NCBI GenBank assembly: GCA_958510825.1
Contig: OY294045.1
Coordinates: forward strand, 6,933,916 to 6,997,915
Reading direction: 5' to 3'
Length of the DNA stretch: 64,000 nt
Origin: Brachypterus glaber
Lineage: Eukaryota; Arthropoda; Insecta; Coleoptera; Kateretidae
Part shown: positions 9,713 through 21,006 of the stretch, in pieces
Layout of the letters: each line of letters starts with the position of its first letter
Numbering within the stretch: the first letter of the stretch is position 1
The notes under the pieces: model-generated
Told to the model about the DNA's origin: nothing
Databases searched by the model: none
What the model saw: the letters and a program-made list of their open reading frames with translations, nothing else
Translations under genes and position numbers: made by a program

Positions 9713-11354
9713 TCGTCGGCTTACAAGTAAAAGGCATTAAGTCATTTTTTTGCAAAAATGGGATTTTAATGGCACTGTTATTAATTTTTGATGATCTATG
9801 TATAGGTAAACCGAACTAACTTCTAGGTGGACTGCCCCCTATACAAAACGCACCAATTTGATTTTGATTAAAATTTTATTTGGCAATAGGCACTAAGTCA
9901 CTTAGTGCACTTAGTGCGTTTTACTTGTAGATTATTTTAAATGTTTCTGCACTAAGCGGCATTCTAAAAAGAGTTAATTTATAAAAATATGATTGCTTGA
10001 ATCATTTATATGATACAATATCGCGTTATTTATTGTACTGACAAACGCAATCAAATTTTGCTATGTTAAAGTTGATGGAATAGAGACAGAACAGAGAAAC
10101 AGATCTTTACCTGTAAAATGACAATGCTTTTTACGTGTACTTTCGATGTGTAGGAAATAATTTAATTTTTATTTGCATTGGTTTTTTTATTATCAGATAA
10201 TATTTCAAAACTAAATTTGAAGCCTTCACACTAAGTTCAAAGTCTCGGTGCATTTCTGAGGGGTGTTGCACCGTGAAGTGTTTTATCATTAATAATGACT
10301 CATTATAATTATTGACTTTAGGAGATGCTTCTTTGCCGGCACAGCCGATGGCCTCTGAAAACTGTCTTAGTTCTGGCATAGTAAGCAGTTTCATATAATG
10401 AATACTAATTAATTATTATTATTATTAATTTTTGAAACGTTCTTTAAACAATTAAAAAGTCCAAACCCTTCTTTTAAAAATCTAGTTTTTGAAAATTTAT
10501 GCAAACATCTTGTTTTTTACTTTATAGTTATACATTACGTTTAATTAATAGAAGGGTTTTAATTTTAAATAGTTGTTTTTTATATTATTTTATTGACTTA
10601 GTAGTAGTAAGGGTGAGGAGGCTACAAGCCAGGCAACTAGGCCATTATGGCCGTTTTGCCATTTTTATTGACTTTTTACTTGTAAGCCGAAGTCGTGGGC
10701 CTACAAGTAAAAGGCACTAAGTCCATGTCTTTTTTCAAATTTAGTTGAATGGAGATTTCTCCCGTTAGATTAGACAGGGACAAAAGTTCTACCCAAAAAG
10801 GATAGAAGACATACATACACTCCCACTTCCACCCAACCAAACAAATTCTGTATTTGTTCTTTGTTGAACAAATACAATATTTACTTGGCCGGGCGAAAAG
10901 TGTAACTATAATATTTTTATTAAAGAAATTACTGCCGCCATCTAAATTTTAGTAGACTTATTTTATTCTACAGATTCACATTAGCTATGTTCGTTCGTGC
11001 CGCTCACTGCTACACTTTTCGGCCAAACCAAATAAATACTGTATTTGTTGTATGAAAAACAAATACAGTATTTATTTGGTTGGCTGGAAAGTGTAACACA
11101 AATGAGATAGAGATAGGGTAGACGTCTTTTGTTTCATAATTCTAGTTGTAGAGAGCTCCATTAAACTACTTCAATTTTTCTTTATTTAACTGCAAATGAG
11201 ACATTATTATGTCCAAACATGTCATTGAAATTTGCGGTAGTTTTTTTCCAAAAACAATTATTACAAAAATTAAAAAGCAACAATGAAAGTTAAATTTGTC
11301 AATATCTCAAAACCATGTCTTTGGACTTAGTGCTCTTTACTTGTAAGCCGACGA
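9713..11354. mobile_element. TA-flanked TIR element, family P copy 1, with internal TIR pair
   Basis: The ends TCGTCGGCTTACAAGTAAAA and complement form inverted repeats of about 30 bp, flanked by TA. A second pair of the same ends, back to back, lies inside near 10660-10715 (TTACTTGTAAGCC then GGCCTACAAGTAAAAG). The element is therefore a head-to-tail dimer of two TIR units. It carries family C element 10751-11159 nested within it. A sister copy at 54862-55930 lacks that insertion. It has no transposase. A minus-strand frame at 10131-10394 is discussed in the findings. Confidence 0.8.
10751..11159 (-). mobile_element. Family C element nested in family P element
   Basis: This 409 bp copy interrupts TTAGTTGAAT/TAAACTACTTC, which is continuous in the sister P element near 55720. 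The empty site shows that only AT is duplicated. The interior contains a hairpin built from TGTATTTGTT / AACAAATACA arms. Confidence 0.85.
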
Positions 11355-11607
11355 TATTTTTAAATACTTATTTCATTTTGTTAGTATTCAGAGTATGAAT
11401 GCACTTTTGCCCAGGTATCTTTTTCTACCTAACTAATAAAATTTGTTAAGCAAACACAAGAGCAAACAGACAACCTGAATGAAACCACATGCTTGCATCT
11501 CTAGAGATTCTACTATTGACATTGAAATTTTAATTTTTGAAAACAAGACGAATCAATATTTATTTTATCCCCAGCTTTAGGTAGCAATGTTGATAGCCCG
11601 TATTTCC

Positions 11608-11855
11608 CAAAGAACTAATAACTCTTGTTTCTAGAAATGCGTTAAAATAAAGTATCGCCAACATCTCGGTTTGTTTGTAAACAAATAGTAGGTATATTCA
11701 GGTCTGAACAATAACAATTACCAGTAACTGGTATTGTTGTCTCTGTTAGAACAAAGATGTGCGAGTAAGACAGACGAATGTTTATGTTGTCGACGTTTTT
11801 GTCAGTTTTAACGAATGAAATGCCTATTCTAGAGAGAAGAGTTATTAGTTCGTTG
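11608..11855 (-). mobile_element. hAT-type MITE, family A copy 2
   Basis: Reverse-orientation relative of 1670-1923, 248 bp, flanked by the perfect 8 bp duplication GTATTTCC (11600-11607 and 11856-11863). Confidence 0.9.
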
Positions 11856-12274
11856 GTATTTCCATAATACGATTATCGTAAAATGGTGGTCCTGTGTTAT
11901 CGAATTTTTTCTGTTGCAGTAGATTTAAAATAATTTTCTAGGTGTATTTTTGGTCCCTGGACACGAATGCGTCATCCGTTTGGCCCATCACGACAGGATT
12001 TTTTTTTAAATACGAAAAACCATTTTTTTTTTTTCGGAAAACTAAGACATATATTTATAATAATTTATTGTAGGTCCATGTGTCACAAGCGTTTTTAAAG
12101 ATCAAAAGTAAAAATGGACGCCTATTAATTAATAATAAAGCTTTTCAGTTTCAATTTGAATAAAATTGTAAAGTTGATAGATGGGGTAGTAGTTAGTACG
12201 ACGCGGCGCTCTGCCCTCCTGGTTGCTTAATAATTATATATAAAAAAACCTAAGTGGTTTCGTTTTTTTTAGGG

Positions 12275-12371
12275 ACATAATATCGTCATGTGAGGATTAT
12301 AGTGTTCTATATCCATAGCAAATCCAATGGATATAGAACAATATAATCCTCACATGACGATATGTATTATG
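12275..12371. repeat. Long perfect-core hairpin
   Basis: The arms ATCGTCATGTGAGGATTATA...TTCTATATCCAT pair almost perfectly for about 40 bp around an 11 base loop (12316-12326). It could be a tiny fold-back element. No duplication was identified around it. Confidence 0.75.
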
Positions 12372-12399
12372 TATTTTAATGATTCAGAGTTGGCAAACC

Positions 12400-12827
12400 T
12401 ACACGGAAAAAAAAATTATAGCTAGGAGCGCTATAACACACATACCAAGCAAATTATAATCGCTTATTATATAAATACAAGGCTTTCTCTTACAATTATG
12501 GCAGTCAGTGTAAAAATTTATATGAAATACTTTAATTGTTTAGTGAATAATAAAATATAACAAATAGTTTGGCATTTATAGCTTAAATAGATTTAATTAT
12601 TGTCCGTGCTAATAATTTTTATAATATAATAAAATTTCTGTAAATTTATAATAGTGCCTGTAATAAATATAATCGTGTCTGTAATATATATAATCGTTTC
12701 CAATTTATTTTTAACATTATTAGTTATTGTGTCCCTTATAATCTATAGCTTAAATCACTATAATTTGCCACTGTTACCAAATATCTTATAATGTATAGCG
12801 CAGAGCCCACTAATTTCTTTCCGTGTA
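12400..12827 (+). mobile_element. TACACGGAAA-ended MITE, family M copy 1
   Basis: About 428 bp with short inverted ends TACACGGAAA / TTTCCGTGTA and a very AT-rich interior rich in TATAAT motifs. It has no ORF. Four copies lie in this window. Confidence 0.82.
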
Positions 12828-13069
12828 GTGGGCCACAGTGTACTAATTCCTTAAAGAAAGAAACTACTGGCTACGTGCTTGTCTAAAACTACAACAGAGA
12901 TTAAAAGTTATAATTTACAACTGTTAATACTGTTCCACGAAACAATACAAATCTATTAGTTTAAAACGGGTAGTTGAAATAGATAGGTATCAGGTGTTTG
13001 TTTGGACTAATTTAGGACCCAAAATATTTGTGTGCGATAAAGTAGTATTTTTATTTGTTGAAGACAAAA

Positions 13070-13498
13070 TACACGAAAAAAAAAAATTATAGCTAGGAGC
13101 GCTATAACACACATACCAAGCAAATTATAATCGCTTATTATATAAATACAAGGCTTTCTCTTACAATTATGGCAGTCAGTGTAAAAATTTATATGAAATA
13201 CTTTAATTGTTTAGTGAATAATAAAATATAACAAATAGTATGGCATTTATAGCTTAAATAGATTTAATTATTGTCCGTGCTAATAATTTTTATAATATAA
13301 TAAAATTTCTGTAAATTTATAATAGTGCCTGTAACAAATATAATCGTGTCTGTAATATATATAATCGTTTCCAATTTATTTTTAACATTATTAGTTATTA
13401 TGTCCCTTATAATCTATAGCTTAAATCACTATAATTTGCCACTGTTACCAAATATCTTATAATGTATAGCGCAGAGCCCACTAATTTCTTTCCGTGTA
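13070..13498 (+). mobile_element. TACACGGAAA-ended MITE, family M copy 2
   Basis: This is the copy duplicated together with its flank. Its first bases read TACACGAAAA, so one G of the terminal repeat has been lost. Confidence 0.82.
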
Positions 13499-13782
13499 GT
13501 GGGCCACAGTGTACTAATTCCTTAAAGAAAGAAACTACTGGCTACGTGCTTGTCTAAAACTACAACAGAGATTAAAAGTTATAATTTACAACTGTTAATA
13601 CTGTTCCACGAAACAATACAAATCTATTAGTTTAAAACGGGTAGTTGAAATAGATAGGTATCAGGTGTTTGTTTGGACTAATTTAGGACCCAAAATATTT
13701 GTGTGCGATAAAGTAGTATTTTTATTTGTTGAAGACAAAATAGAGCAGTTAAAATCCGGTCGTTAGCATACCTTGAAAGTGA

Positions 13783-14189
13783 TACACTCTAAAAACATGT
13801 CCAGCAATTATTGTAGGCGATTTATTGCCAGCAATTGTTATAGTTGATTTAAAGCCTTACTGTATTTTTAAATAGCGATTGTAAAAATACCTTAATTTTT
13901 AAAGTAAATTTAAAGCGTTTGACTGTATTATCGAGGTGTTTTTACAGATTTTTTACAGTTGTTCTGTATTTTTTAATGTTACTGTGAATTCGACCTATTG
14001 TTACACGAACTTCCTGTATTTTCAAGGGATGTTACAACCTAACCTGTAGTTTGACTTAAAATTTACAAATAACATATAAAATTAAGCATTATTACAGTTT
14101 TTTGTAAATTTGCTTATATGAGATAGTATAATTCAGTATTTCCTCACAAGGATAACTGCTTTACATTACCTATCACTTTTTACAGTGTA
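13783..14189. mobile_element. TACACTGTAAAAA-ended element, family T
   Basis: The ends TACACTCTAAAAAC and TTTTTACAGTGTA are imperfect inverted repeats of about 14 bp around an AT-rich interior. Similar ends bound 45892-46778 and possibly 22041-22410. Confidence 0.5.
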
Positions 14190-14437
14190 GGGTTCGAGTA
14201 AAATAAGTGGCCCTAATTGGAGGGTATTTATATTTGCCGCATTTTTGTATGCCAATGACAGAAAAATTAACAATAAAATTAACATTAACAGACTATATTT
14301 ACATGGTACCTAACTAACGTGTGTTCTGCAAAAATACGTGACCCTGAAATTTCTAAAAAAAATCGCCTACGACGCTAAATTAGTCAATGAAAATTTAAAC
14401 ATGCAGGTATGAATTAAATATCTAAAACATTAAAGTA

Positions 14438-16297
14438 TAGGGTGTTTCAGGTATTCGATCAATAATTTTGGGAGGTGATTCTACATGCAAAAATTGAAAA
14501 AGAGTTCCTATAAAGGTTGATCCGAAAATGAGCCCTAAGGGAGCTACGGCCCTTCTAAGGGTGCGTTTGGACTTTTTTATTTAATATCTCTGGAATGTTG
14601 TGAACCACAATAAAGAAATTTTGCAAATTGATAATCATCATACAGTGCGTGCATTAAGTCTGGAATCACCCGATTAACTTTTTAGTTACAAGTAAAACAC
14701 AAAAACCCTCGGATAGGTCGATTTTTATTTTTAATTTTGCAAATTATGGTGTAATAAAAGTTATTAAAATTTGCACCCCCTTGCACCCTCACCCCCCAAC
14801 TTTTTTTTTTCAAATAGCAACCTACCCCTTGTGACACTTCGTTGGAAAGGTAATTTAATAAGCTTTCCAACGGTGTATAATAAAGCCTAATTTGGTAAAG
14901 GGCTAATGATAAAATGCACAATTTAGTTTATTATAAAGACATGTAAAGTATAACTTTAGTTCACTATAAATGTTCAAATTGATGTCCTTCAGCTCTTTGA
15001 CAGTGGACAATAAAAAAACGGGATTAAAATCGATTAAATAGTAAACATAAAATTGGTCAATAAAAAGAAAAAAAATTGCATTTTTCAACAGGGTATAAAA
15101 TATTACAATAAGTTTAAAACAACCTTATTTAGATTCTTAGGAAGGTGCCAAGTAGGAAATAGGGCAACAATTACCATATTATGCGTAATATTTCACACAA
15201 ACAATGTTTAAATAAAACATGCGTTTTTTCATAGACCCTTTAACAAATTAGGCTTTATCATACACTGTTGGAAAGCTTATTAAATTACCTTTCCAATGAT
15301 GTATCACAAGGGGTAGGTTGCTATTTGAAAAAAAAAGTTGGGGGGTGAGGGTGCAAGGGGGTGCCAATTTTAATAACTTTTTTTAGACCAAAATTTGCAG
15401 AATTAAAAATATAAATCGACCTGTCTGAGGATTTTTGTATTTTACTTGTAACTAAAAAGTTATTCGGGTGATTCCAGACTTAATGCACGTACTGTATGTA
15501 ATTTTTATTTGGTAACTTCAGACAGGGGCGTGCCAAATGGGAGGGCCTTGTCACTTTTTGCCCAAAACTCAAGTTTTTTAACATTTTATCAACAGACTAT
15601 GATTCCCGAGTTAAAAATGCATAAATAAGGGACTGTTAGTATAACACCGTAGAACGAACCGTACGCGAACTACAAAAATATCCATAAATCGCTTTTAAGG
15701 GAGCTACAGTCCTTTAAAAAGTGTTATTCTTTAAGAGGCCGTAGTACTCTTTAAACTGACTTTCGAACCTAGATGTATACGAGATTTTTTTCACAGTTTT
15801 TAATGTAGAATCGCTCTGTATTATTAAAAAATATATTGGTGCAGTTTTTAGTTCCTATTTTTGATGTTCAGAACTTTTCAACTGCAATTTTTCTCGAAAA
15901 CGGTTGATCCTACGGTGTTATACTAAAAGTATACATATTTTTTATGTATTTTTAACCAAGGAATCATATTTTACTGGAAAAATGTAAAAAAACTACAGAG
16001 ATTTAAGTTTGAGGCAAAAAAGTGAAAACCCCCTCCATTTTACACGCCCCTGGTTAAAATTATTAAACAAAAATTACATAAATAATAGTCTTTATTCATT
16101 TTAGGACATATACAATAAATTATTACTGTAGTTCATAGGGCTAGAGATATTAAAAAAAAACTTTTTTAGATGTCTCCTTGGAAGGGCTGTAGCTCCCTTA
16201 AGGCTCATTTTTGTACCAACCTTTATAGGAACTTTTTTATATTTTTGAGTGTAGAATAACCTCCCAAAATTAATGATCGATTACCTTAAACACCCTG
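14438..16297. mobile_element. CAGGGTG-family TIR element, large copy with nested insertion
   Basis: Inverted ends of about 150 bp run inward from TAGGGTGTTTCAGG and CTTAAACACCCTG, flanked by TA. Within the ends is the hallmark GCCCTAAGGGAGCTACGG, shared with copies at 18478, 31811, 42928 and 53729. The central part contains the separate inverted element 14643-15494. No transposase frame was found. Confidence 0.72.
14643..15494. mobile_element. Mariner-type element with ~240 bp inverted arms, nested
   Basis: The ends CAGTGCGTGCATTAAGTC and complement are flanked by TA. The two arms pair for roughly 240 bp each, including CACCCTCACCCCCCAAC and GTTGGGGGGTGAGGGTG. The short centre is AT-rich and non-coding. 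It probably forms a large fold-back structure. Confidence 0.78.
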
Positions 16298-16332
16298 TAT
16301 GTTATGCAAATTTAAAAATAAATGGCGAACGA

Positions 16333-16592
16333 ACGAACGAACGAACTAATAACTCTTTTCTCTAGAATAGGCATTTCATTTGTAAAAACTGACAAAAACG
16401 TAGCCAACTTATACATTTGTCTGTCTTACTCGCACAGCTTTGTTCTAACAGAGACAACAATAACAGTTACTGGTAATTGTAATTGTTCAGGCCTGAATAT
16501 ACCTACTATTTGTTCACGAACAAACCTAGATGTTGGCGATACTTTATATTAACGGTATGCGTATTCTAGAGAGAAGAGTTGTTAGTTCGTTG
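16333..16592 (+). mobile_element. hAT-type MITE, family A copy 3
   Basis: Same orientation and interior as 1670-1923. The left end has merged with a short (GAAC)n run (16326-16346), so the 8 bp duplication can no longer be read. A 76-codon frame across it is the repeat itself and not a gene. Confidence 0.8.
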
Positions 16593-16944
16593 GTTAACCT
16601 CCGTTACCCAGATGAAAATACTGGCTACGCCCATGCTCTAGACCCACGCAGCCCTACGCTAATGAGTGTAGAATTAATAGTTTAAAACAAGCTTTAGGGA
16701 CATAAGCTTTAAGCTACTAGTTGTAATGCAAATAGTACTTAACAACAAATAAGACTTGACCTCTATTAAAAGTTTAATCTTGTTCAATGCAACTTCCGGT
16801 GCTTTAAGACTCGAATCCGCATCGCTTGTTTGTGCTTCGGTATGTCACACAAGCTTTTAAAGAAATATACAAGTACTTCAGATGATTGGCAAAAACAAGA
16901 TAATTTTTCAGTAGTAATATCATAATTGCATGTTAAATTATCGA

Positions 16945-17104
16945 TAATTTTTTTACTGTATTAAAAAAATATTTTGCTTGGCAATTGTTTGAGTGCATTT
17001 TTCGTGTTACAAAATTCCGAGACCACAAGTCGAGGAATTTTGACGAAAAATGCACGAAAACAATTTCCTTAAGCAAAATATTTTTTTATATACAGTAAAA
17101 AATT
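16945..17104. repeat. 160 bp imperfect palindrome
   Basis: The arms begin AATTTTTTTACTGTA, pass through ATATTTTGCTT and GTGCATTTTTCG, and enclose a loop with CCGAGACCACAAGTCG. The two arms differ by a few indels. Palindromes of this design (AT-rich stems, CpG-bearing loop) recur in this window. Confidence 0.7.
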
Positions 17105-17622
17105 ATGTATAACATACACGAATGGTATTTTGAAATACTATTTCACAAACAAAATAAGGAAGTATATAATTTTACCATGTTTAATGTTGTTTCATATTTA
17201 AATTAAAAATTTAAGAACTAAACAATAATATTATTTTACAACTATAATTAAAATTTTAAATCTGAAATTTGCCGCGCTTTTTAAAACCACGATGTTCACT
17301 TGTTCGCGAATGTTGCCAAGTCTAAACTTTGCTTGAGGAATATTTTATGCTTCAGATTATTCCAATAAAATAGTTGTTATCATATATTTTAGCATTTAAA
17401 TAAAGATCATTGCTGTTTTTGTTTAAAAAGTTTAGTTTTCAACTGAAAAGAAATAAAATAACCGTAAAAAACAATTTACGATCAGTTTCTAATAAAGTTT
17501 CGCAAAGCTGTACTGGTAACAGCGCAGTCATTTGATGTTTTGATTTCCGTCATTTAAAAGAAGTAAATAAATCAGTGTTTAAATTAGTTTTAAGTGGCCT
17601 GTTTTTAATACCAAGATTCAAT

Positions 17623-18030
17623 GGAGCTCTCTACAACTAGAATTATGAAACAAAAGACGTCTACCCTATCTCTATATCATTTGCGCTACACTTTCCAGCC
17701 AACCAAATAAATACTGTATTTGTTTTTCATACAACAAATACAGTATTTATTTGGTTGGCCGGAAAGTGTAGCACTGAGCGGCACGAACGAACATAGCTAA
17801 TGTGAATCTGTAGAATAAGATAATTCTACTAAAATTTAGATGGCGCCAGTAATTTCTTTAATTAAAATAATATAGTTACTCTTTTTTATATTTTATATTT
17901 ATATTAAATTTGTTCAACAAAGAACAAATACAGAATTTGTTTGGTTGGGTGGAAGTGGGAGTGTATGTATGTCTTCTATCCTTTTTGGGTAGAACTTTTG
18001 GTCCTGTCTAATCTAACGGGAGAAATGTCC
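17623..18030 (+). mobile_element. Family C element, full-length reference copy
   Basis: 408 bp from GGAGCTCTCTACAAC to GGGAGAAATGTCC, flanked by AT. It contains a strong hairpin at about 17690-17776 (CACTTTCCAGCCAACC... against GGTTGGCCGGAAAGTG) and a second inverted motif TTCAACAAAGAACAAATACAG. Non-coding. Confidence 0.85.
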
Positions 18031-18477
18031 ATTAAATGAATTAAAATTTATGAATATCAGTGATTCAAAGATGGAAACTGCATAAAATATAATATATGAT
18101 CTGAAATTAATTAAGGTTTATACCTAGGATGTTTTGGTAATAAAATAAGCATTTATATTGCTTATCAATAAAAATAAATCAACTAAAGGTAAGCTTCACA
18201 AATTAAAAACACATTTTGCAAAAATATAACATTTATTAAGATGTCAGTAACTGTCAGTTTCTTGTTTCCATAGTAACCAAGTGGTAATTGCACATGTGCA
18301 AAAATTATTAGATTCATTTTGATCTGATTTGTCAAGAAACTAAAAATGCAAGGTTTTGTTTGGCCTATATATTGTTTGTGAAATAGTCAAGTAAAATTAT
18401 GCATTCCATATTGTTCATATTTACGAAAAAAATACGAGAAATAAGTTTTTTAAATTAAATATAGTGTACTCGGTATA

Positions 18478-19248
18478 CAAGGGGATGATTCTACATCAGG
18501 ATCGGAAACTAACCCTAAGGGAGTTACGACCTTTTAAAATTATACTAAAAGTAAGGTTTTTATTATTATTAATAACTCTGGTACCCTTTGAGATAGAGCG
18601 ATGAGGTTTTGCATGTATACTAGCATTAATAAGGGCATTTGTTCATGTTAATTTATTTTTTTAATTTATCCAGAGGCGTGCCCAGACGGACAAAATATGT
18701 GCAGCTTAACACATTTTTGCCCCAAACTTTTTTATGTTCCTTTTTTGGATTTTAAGTAAAAAATATAGATTTCTTGAGTAAAAATACATCAAAAATGTCC
18801 TATAGTTTAATAGTGTATGAGCAACCGTTTTCAAAAAAAAATGCAATTAAGAGGAAGTAAAATTTTGAGCCACCAAAAATTTTACTTTTAAAGGGATATT
18901 AGTAATATCATATTAATCCTTTAATATTAAATTTTGCTGTTTTAGTGAAGAATACTTTTTTGCTTAGTTTTCAATGAAGAATCGCCCTGCAGCCATGGGC
19001 GGATTTAGCGAGATATTAGCATATAAATACCTTCAAAATTATATTTTTGGCGAAAGCGCATTTTTTCCCTTATGGATGCCCCCCCCCCTTAAAGTGAAAT
19101 AAATCCGCCCCTGCCTGCAGTATTAAAATTGTATTGGTGCTTTTTTTGTTCTCCTTGTTTCCGGACATATATCCCTCTGTTAGTTTTTCATGTTTTATGA
19201 TGTAGAATTACCCCCTTTAATATATATTATAAGACTGCAAACACCGTG
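18478..19248 (+). mobile_element. CAGGGTG-family element copy with nested MITE
   Basis: The left part GATTCTACATC...AACCCTAAGGGAG and the body (GAGGCGTGCCCAGACGG, TTTTTGCCCCAAAC) match copies at 31811, 42928 and 53729. The right end ACACCGTG is an imperfect inverted match to other family ends. It is interrupted at 18994-19113. Confidence 0.75.
18994..19113. mobile_element. hAT-type MITE nested in CAGGGTG-family element
   Basis: A 120 bp insertion with inverted ends CATGGGCGGATTTAG / TAAATCCGCCCCTG. It is flanked by 8 bp CCTGCAGC (18986-18993) and CCTGCAGT (19114-19121). The empty site CCTGCAGCATTAAAATT is present in the family copy at about 32034-32050, which confirms the insertion. Confidence 0.88.
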
Positions 19249-19479
19249 TAAAAGATTTTATCAAATGTTTGGTATTAATCCCCTTAAATACCATACTTTG
19301 TAACGCACGATAAGGTCCAACACCGAAAAGTTGGCCAAAATCTTTAATAAATTTTTTCAAAAATTAAATTAAACGTATTTTTGTTTAGACTCACAGGCAA
19401 AAAGTTGTTTTTTTTTGCAGATTTTAACTCAGTGAGGTCCAAAACGTGAACGTCATAATCATAATTTTTGTAAATGTAT

Positions 19480-19815
19480 AATAGTTATTTATGGTACTAG
19501 TGGGTAAAGTAAGATATTGCCCATGAGAAAATTAACCTGTGAGGCGTCAGCCAAGCAGGTTAATTTTCAAGAGGGCAATATCGGTTTACCCATGAGTGCC
19601 ATGCAAGGTTTTATCCAATAAATTGCTTAGGAATTAATATTTTTATTAAAAATTTTAATGACATTTACAAGAAAATAATTTGACAAGTGACAGTTGAGTG
19701 GGTAAAATATATAACTATCCGCTCAATAAAGTAAAAGCCACGCGGGGGTTATTATTAAGTTTATCTATTTAAAATAAAGCTGGTAATTGTCTTATTATCT
19801 GTATGTATTGGATAA
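19480..19815 (+). repeat. Dispersed 335 bp repeat with GC-rich-loop hairpin
   Basis: This repeat is present again in reverse complement at 38836-39170. It contains the hairpin GAAAATTAACCTG / CAGGTTAATTTTC around a loop TGAGGCGTCAGCCAAG (about 19530-19572), between ATTGCCC and GGGCAAT. No ORF and no clear duplication. Confidence 0.78.
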
Positions 19816-19927
19816 TGATAATAGGCATAGGAGGCTACCAGAATTAGCTGAAATAGCCAAGTCTGCTCGAATTGTTGATTCCGGTGAAATCGAAGTCAAA
19901 ATTCGAAAAATTATATGAAAAGTTTTG

Positions 19928-20359
19928 TACACGGAAAGAAATTAGTGGGCTCTGCGCTATACATTATAAGATATTTGGTAACAGTGGCAAATTATAGTGA
20001 TTTAAGCTATAGATTATAAGGGACACAATAACTAATAATGTTAAAAATAAATTGGATACGACTATATATATATATTACAGACACGATTATATTTATTACA
20101 GGCACTATTATAAATTTACAGAAATTTTATTATATTATAAAAATTATTAGCACGGACAATAATTAAATCTATTTAAGCTATAAATGCCATACTATTTGTT
20201 ATATTTTATTATTCACTAAACAATTAAAGTATTTCATATAAATTTTTACACTGACTGCCATAATTGTAAGAGAAAGCCTTGTATTTATATAATAAGCGAT
20301 TATAATTTGCTTGGTATGTGTGTTATAGCGCTCCTAGCTATAATTTTTTTTTCCGTGTA
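19928..20359 (-). mobile_element. Family M MITE copy 3
   Basis: Reverse-orientation copy of 12400-12827 from TACACGGAAAG to TTTTCCGTGTA. It faces copy 4 across a 218 bp spacer, so the pair could form a large hairpin. Confidence 0.85.
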
Positions 20360-20577
20360 AATGAACGTAAGATGAAAATGTATACTTTTACTTGAAATAT
20401 ATTGCTAAAAAGTCAAAGGTTTAAGCAAAACAATTTAATAGGTTCTTAGAAATCTTTGAACGAAGTACATTTATTAACCAAGGGAACGTTAAAGTATAAC
20501 GTAACGCAAATTTTGATCATTTTGGACCTTCCCCAAAGTTTATGATTTAATACGCGTGAAGAAAAAATAATGTGTTA

Positions 20578-21006
20578 TACACGGAAAAAAAAAATTATAG
20601 CTAGGAGCGCTATAACACACATACCAAGCAAATTATAATCGCTTATTATATAAATACAAGGCTTTCTCTTACAATTATGGCAGTCAGTGTAAAAATTTAT
20701 ATGAAATACTTTAATTGTTTAGTGAATAATAAAATATAACAAATAGTATGGCATTTATAGCTTAAATAGATTTAATTATTGTCCGTGCTAATAATTTTTA
20801 TAATATAATAAAATTTCTGTAAATTTATAATAGTGCCTGTAATAAATATAATCGTGTCTGTAATATATATAATCGTTTCCAATTTATTTTTAACATTATA
20901 AGTTATTGTGTCCCTTATAATCTATAGCTTAAATCACTATAATTTGCGACTGTTACCAAATATCTTATAATGTATAGCGCAGAGCCCACTAATTTCTTTC
21001 CGTGTA
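20578..21006 (+). mobile_element. Family M MITE copy 4
   Basis: Plus-orientation copy, TACACGG to CCGTGTA, nearly identical to copies 1-3. Confidence 0.85.

Larger units (their letters stand above)
12400..13739 (+). repeat. 670 bp tandem segmental duplication
   Basis: Unit 1 (12400-13069) and unit 2 (13070-13739) each contain one family M element plus the same 240 bp of flanking DNA beginning GTGGGCCACAGTG. Only a handful of differences are visible, so the duplication is recent. The junctions share only T/TA, which suggests a microhomology-based event. Confidence 0.9.

Noticed and set aside
16322..16552. 76-codon open frame starting in GAAC repeats
   Set aside because: Lies entirely in hAT MITE family A. 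The same reading is broken in the other two copies.
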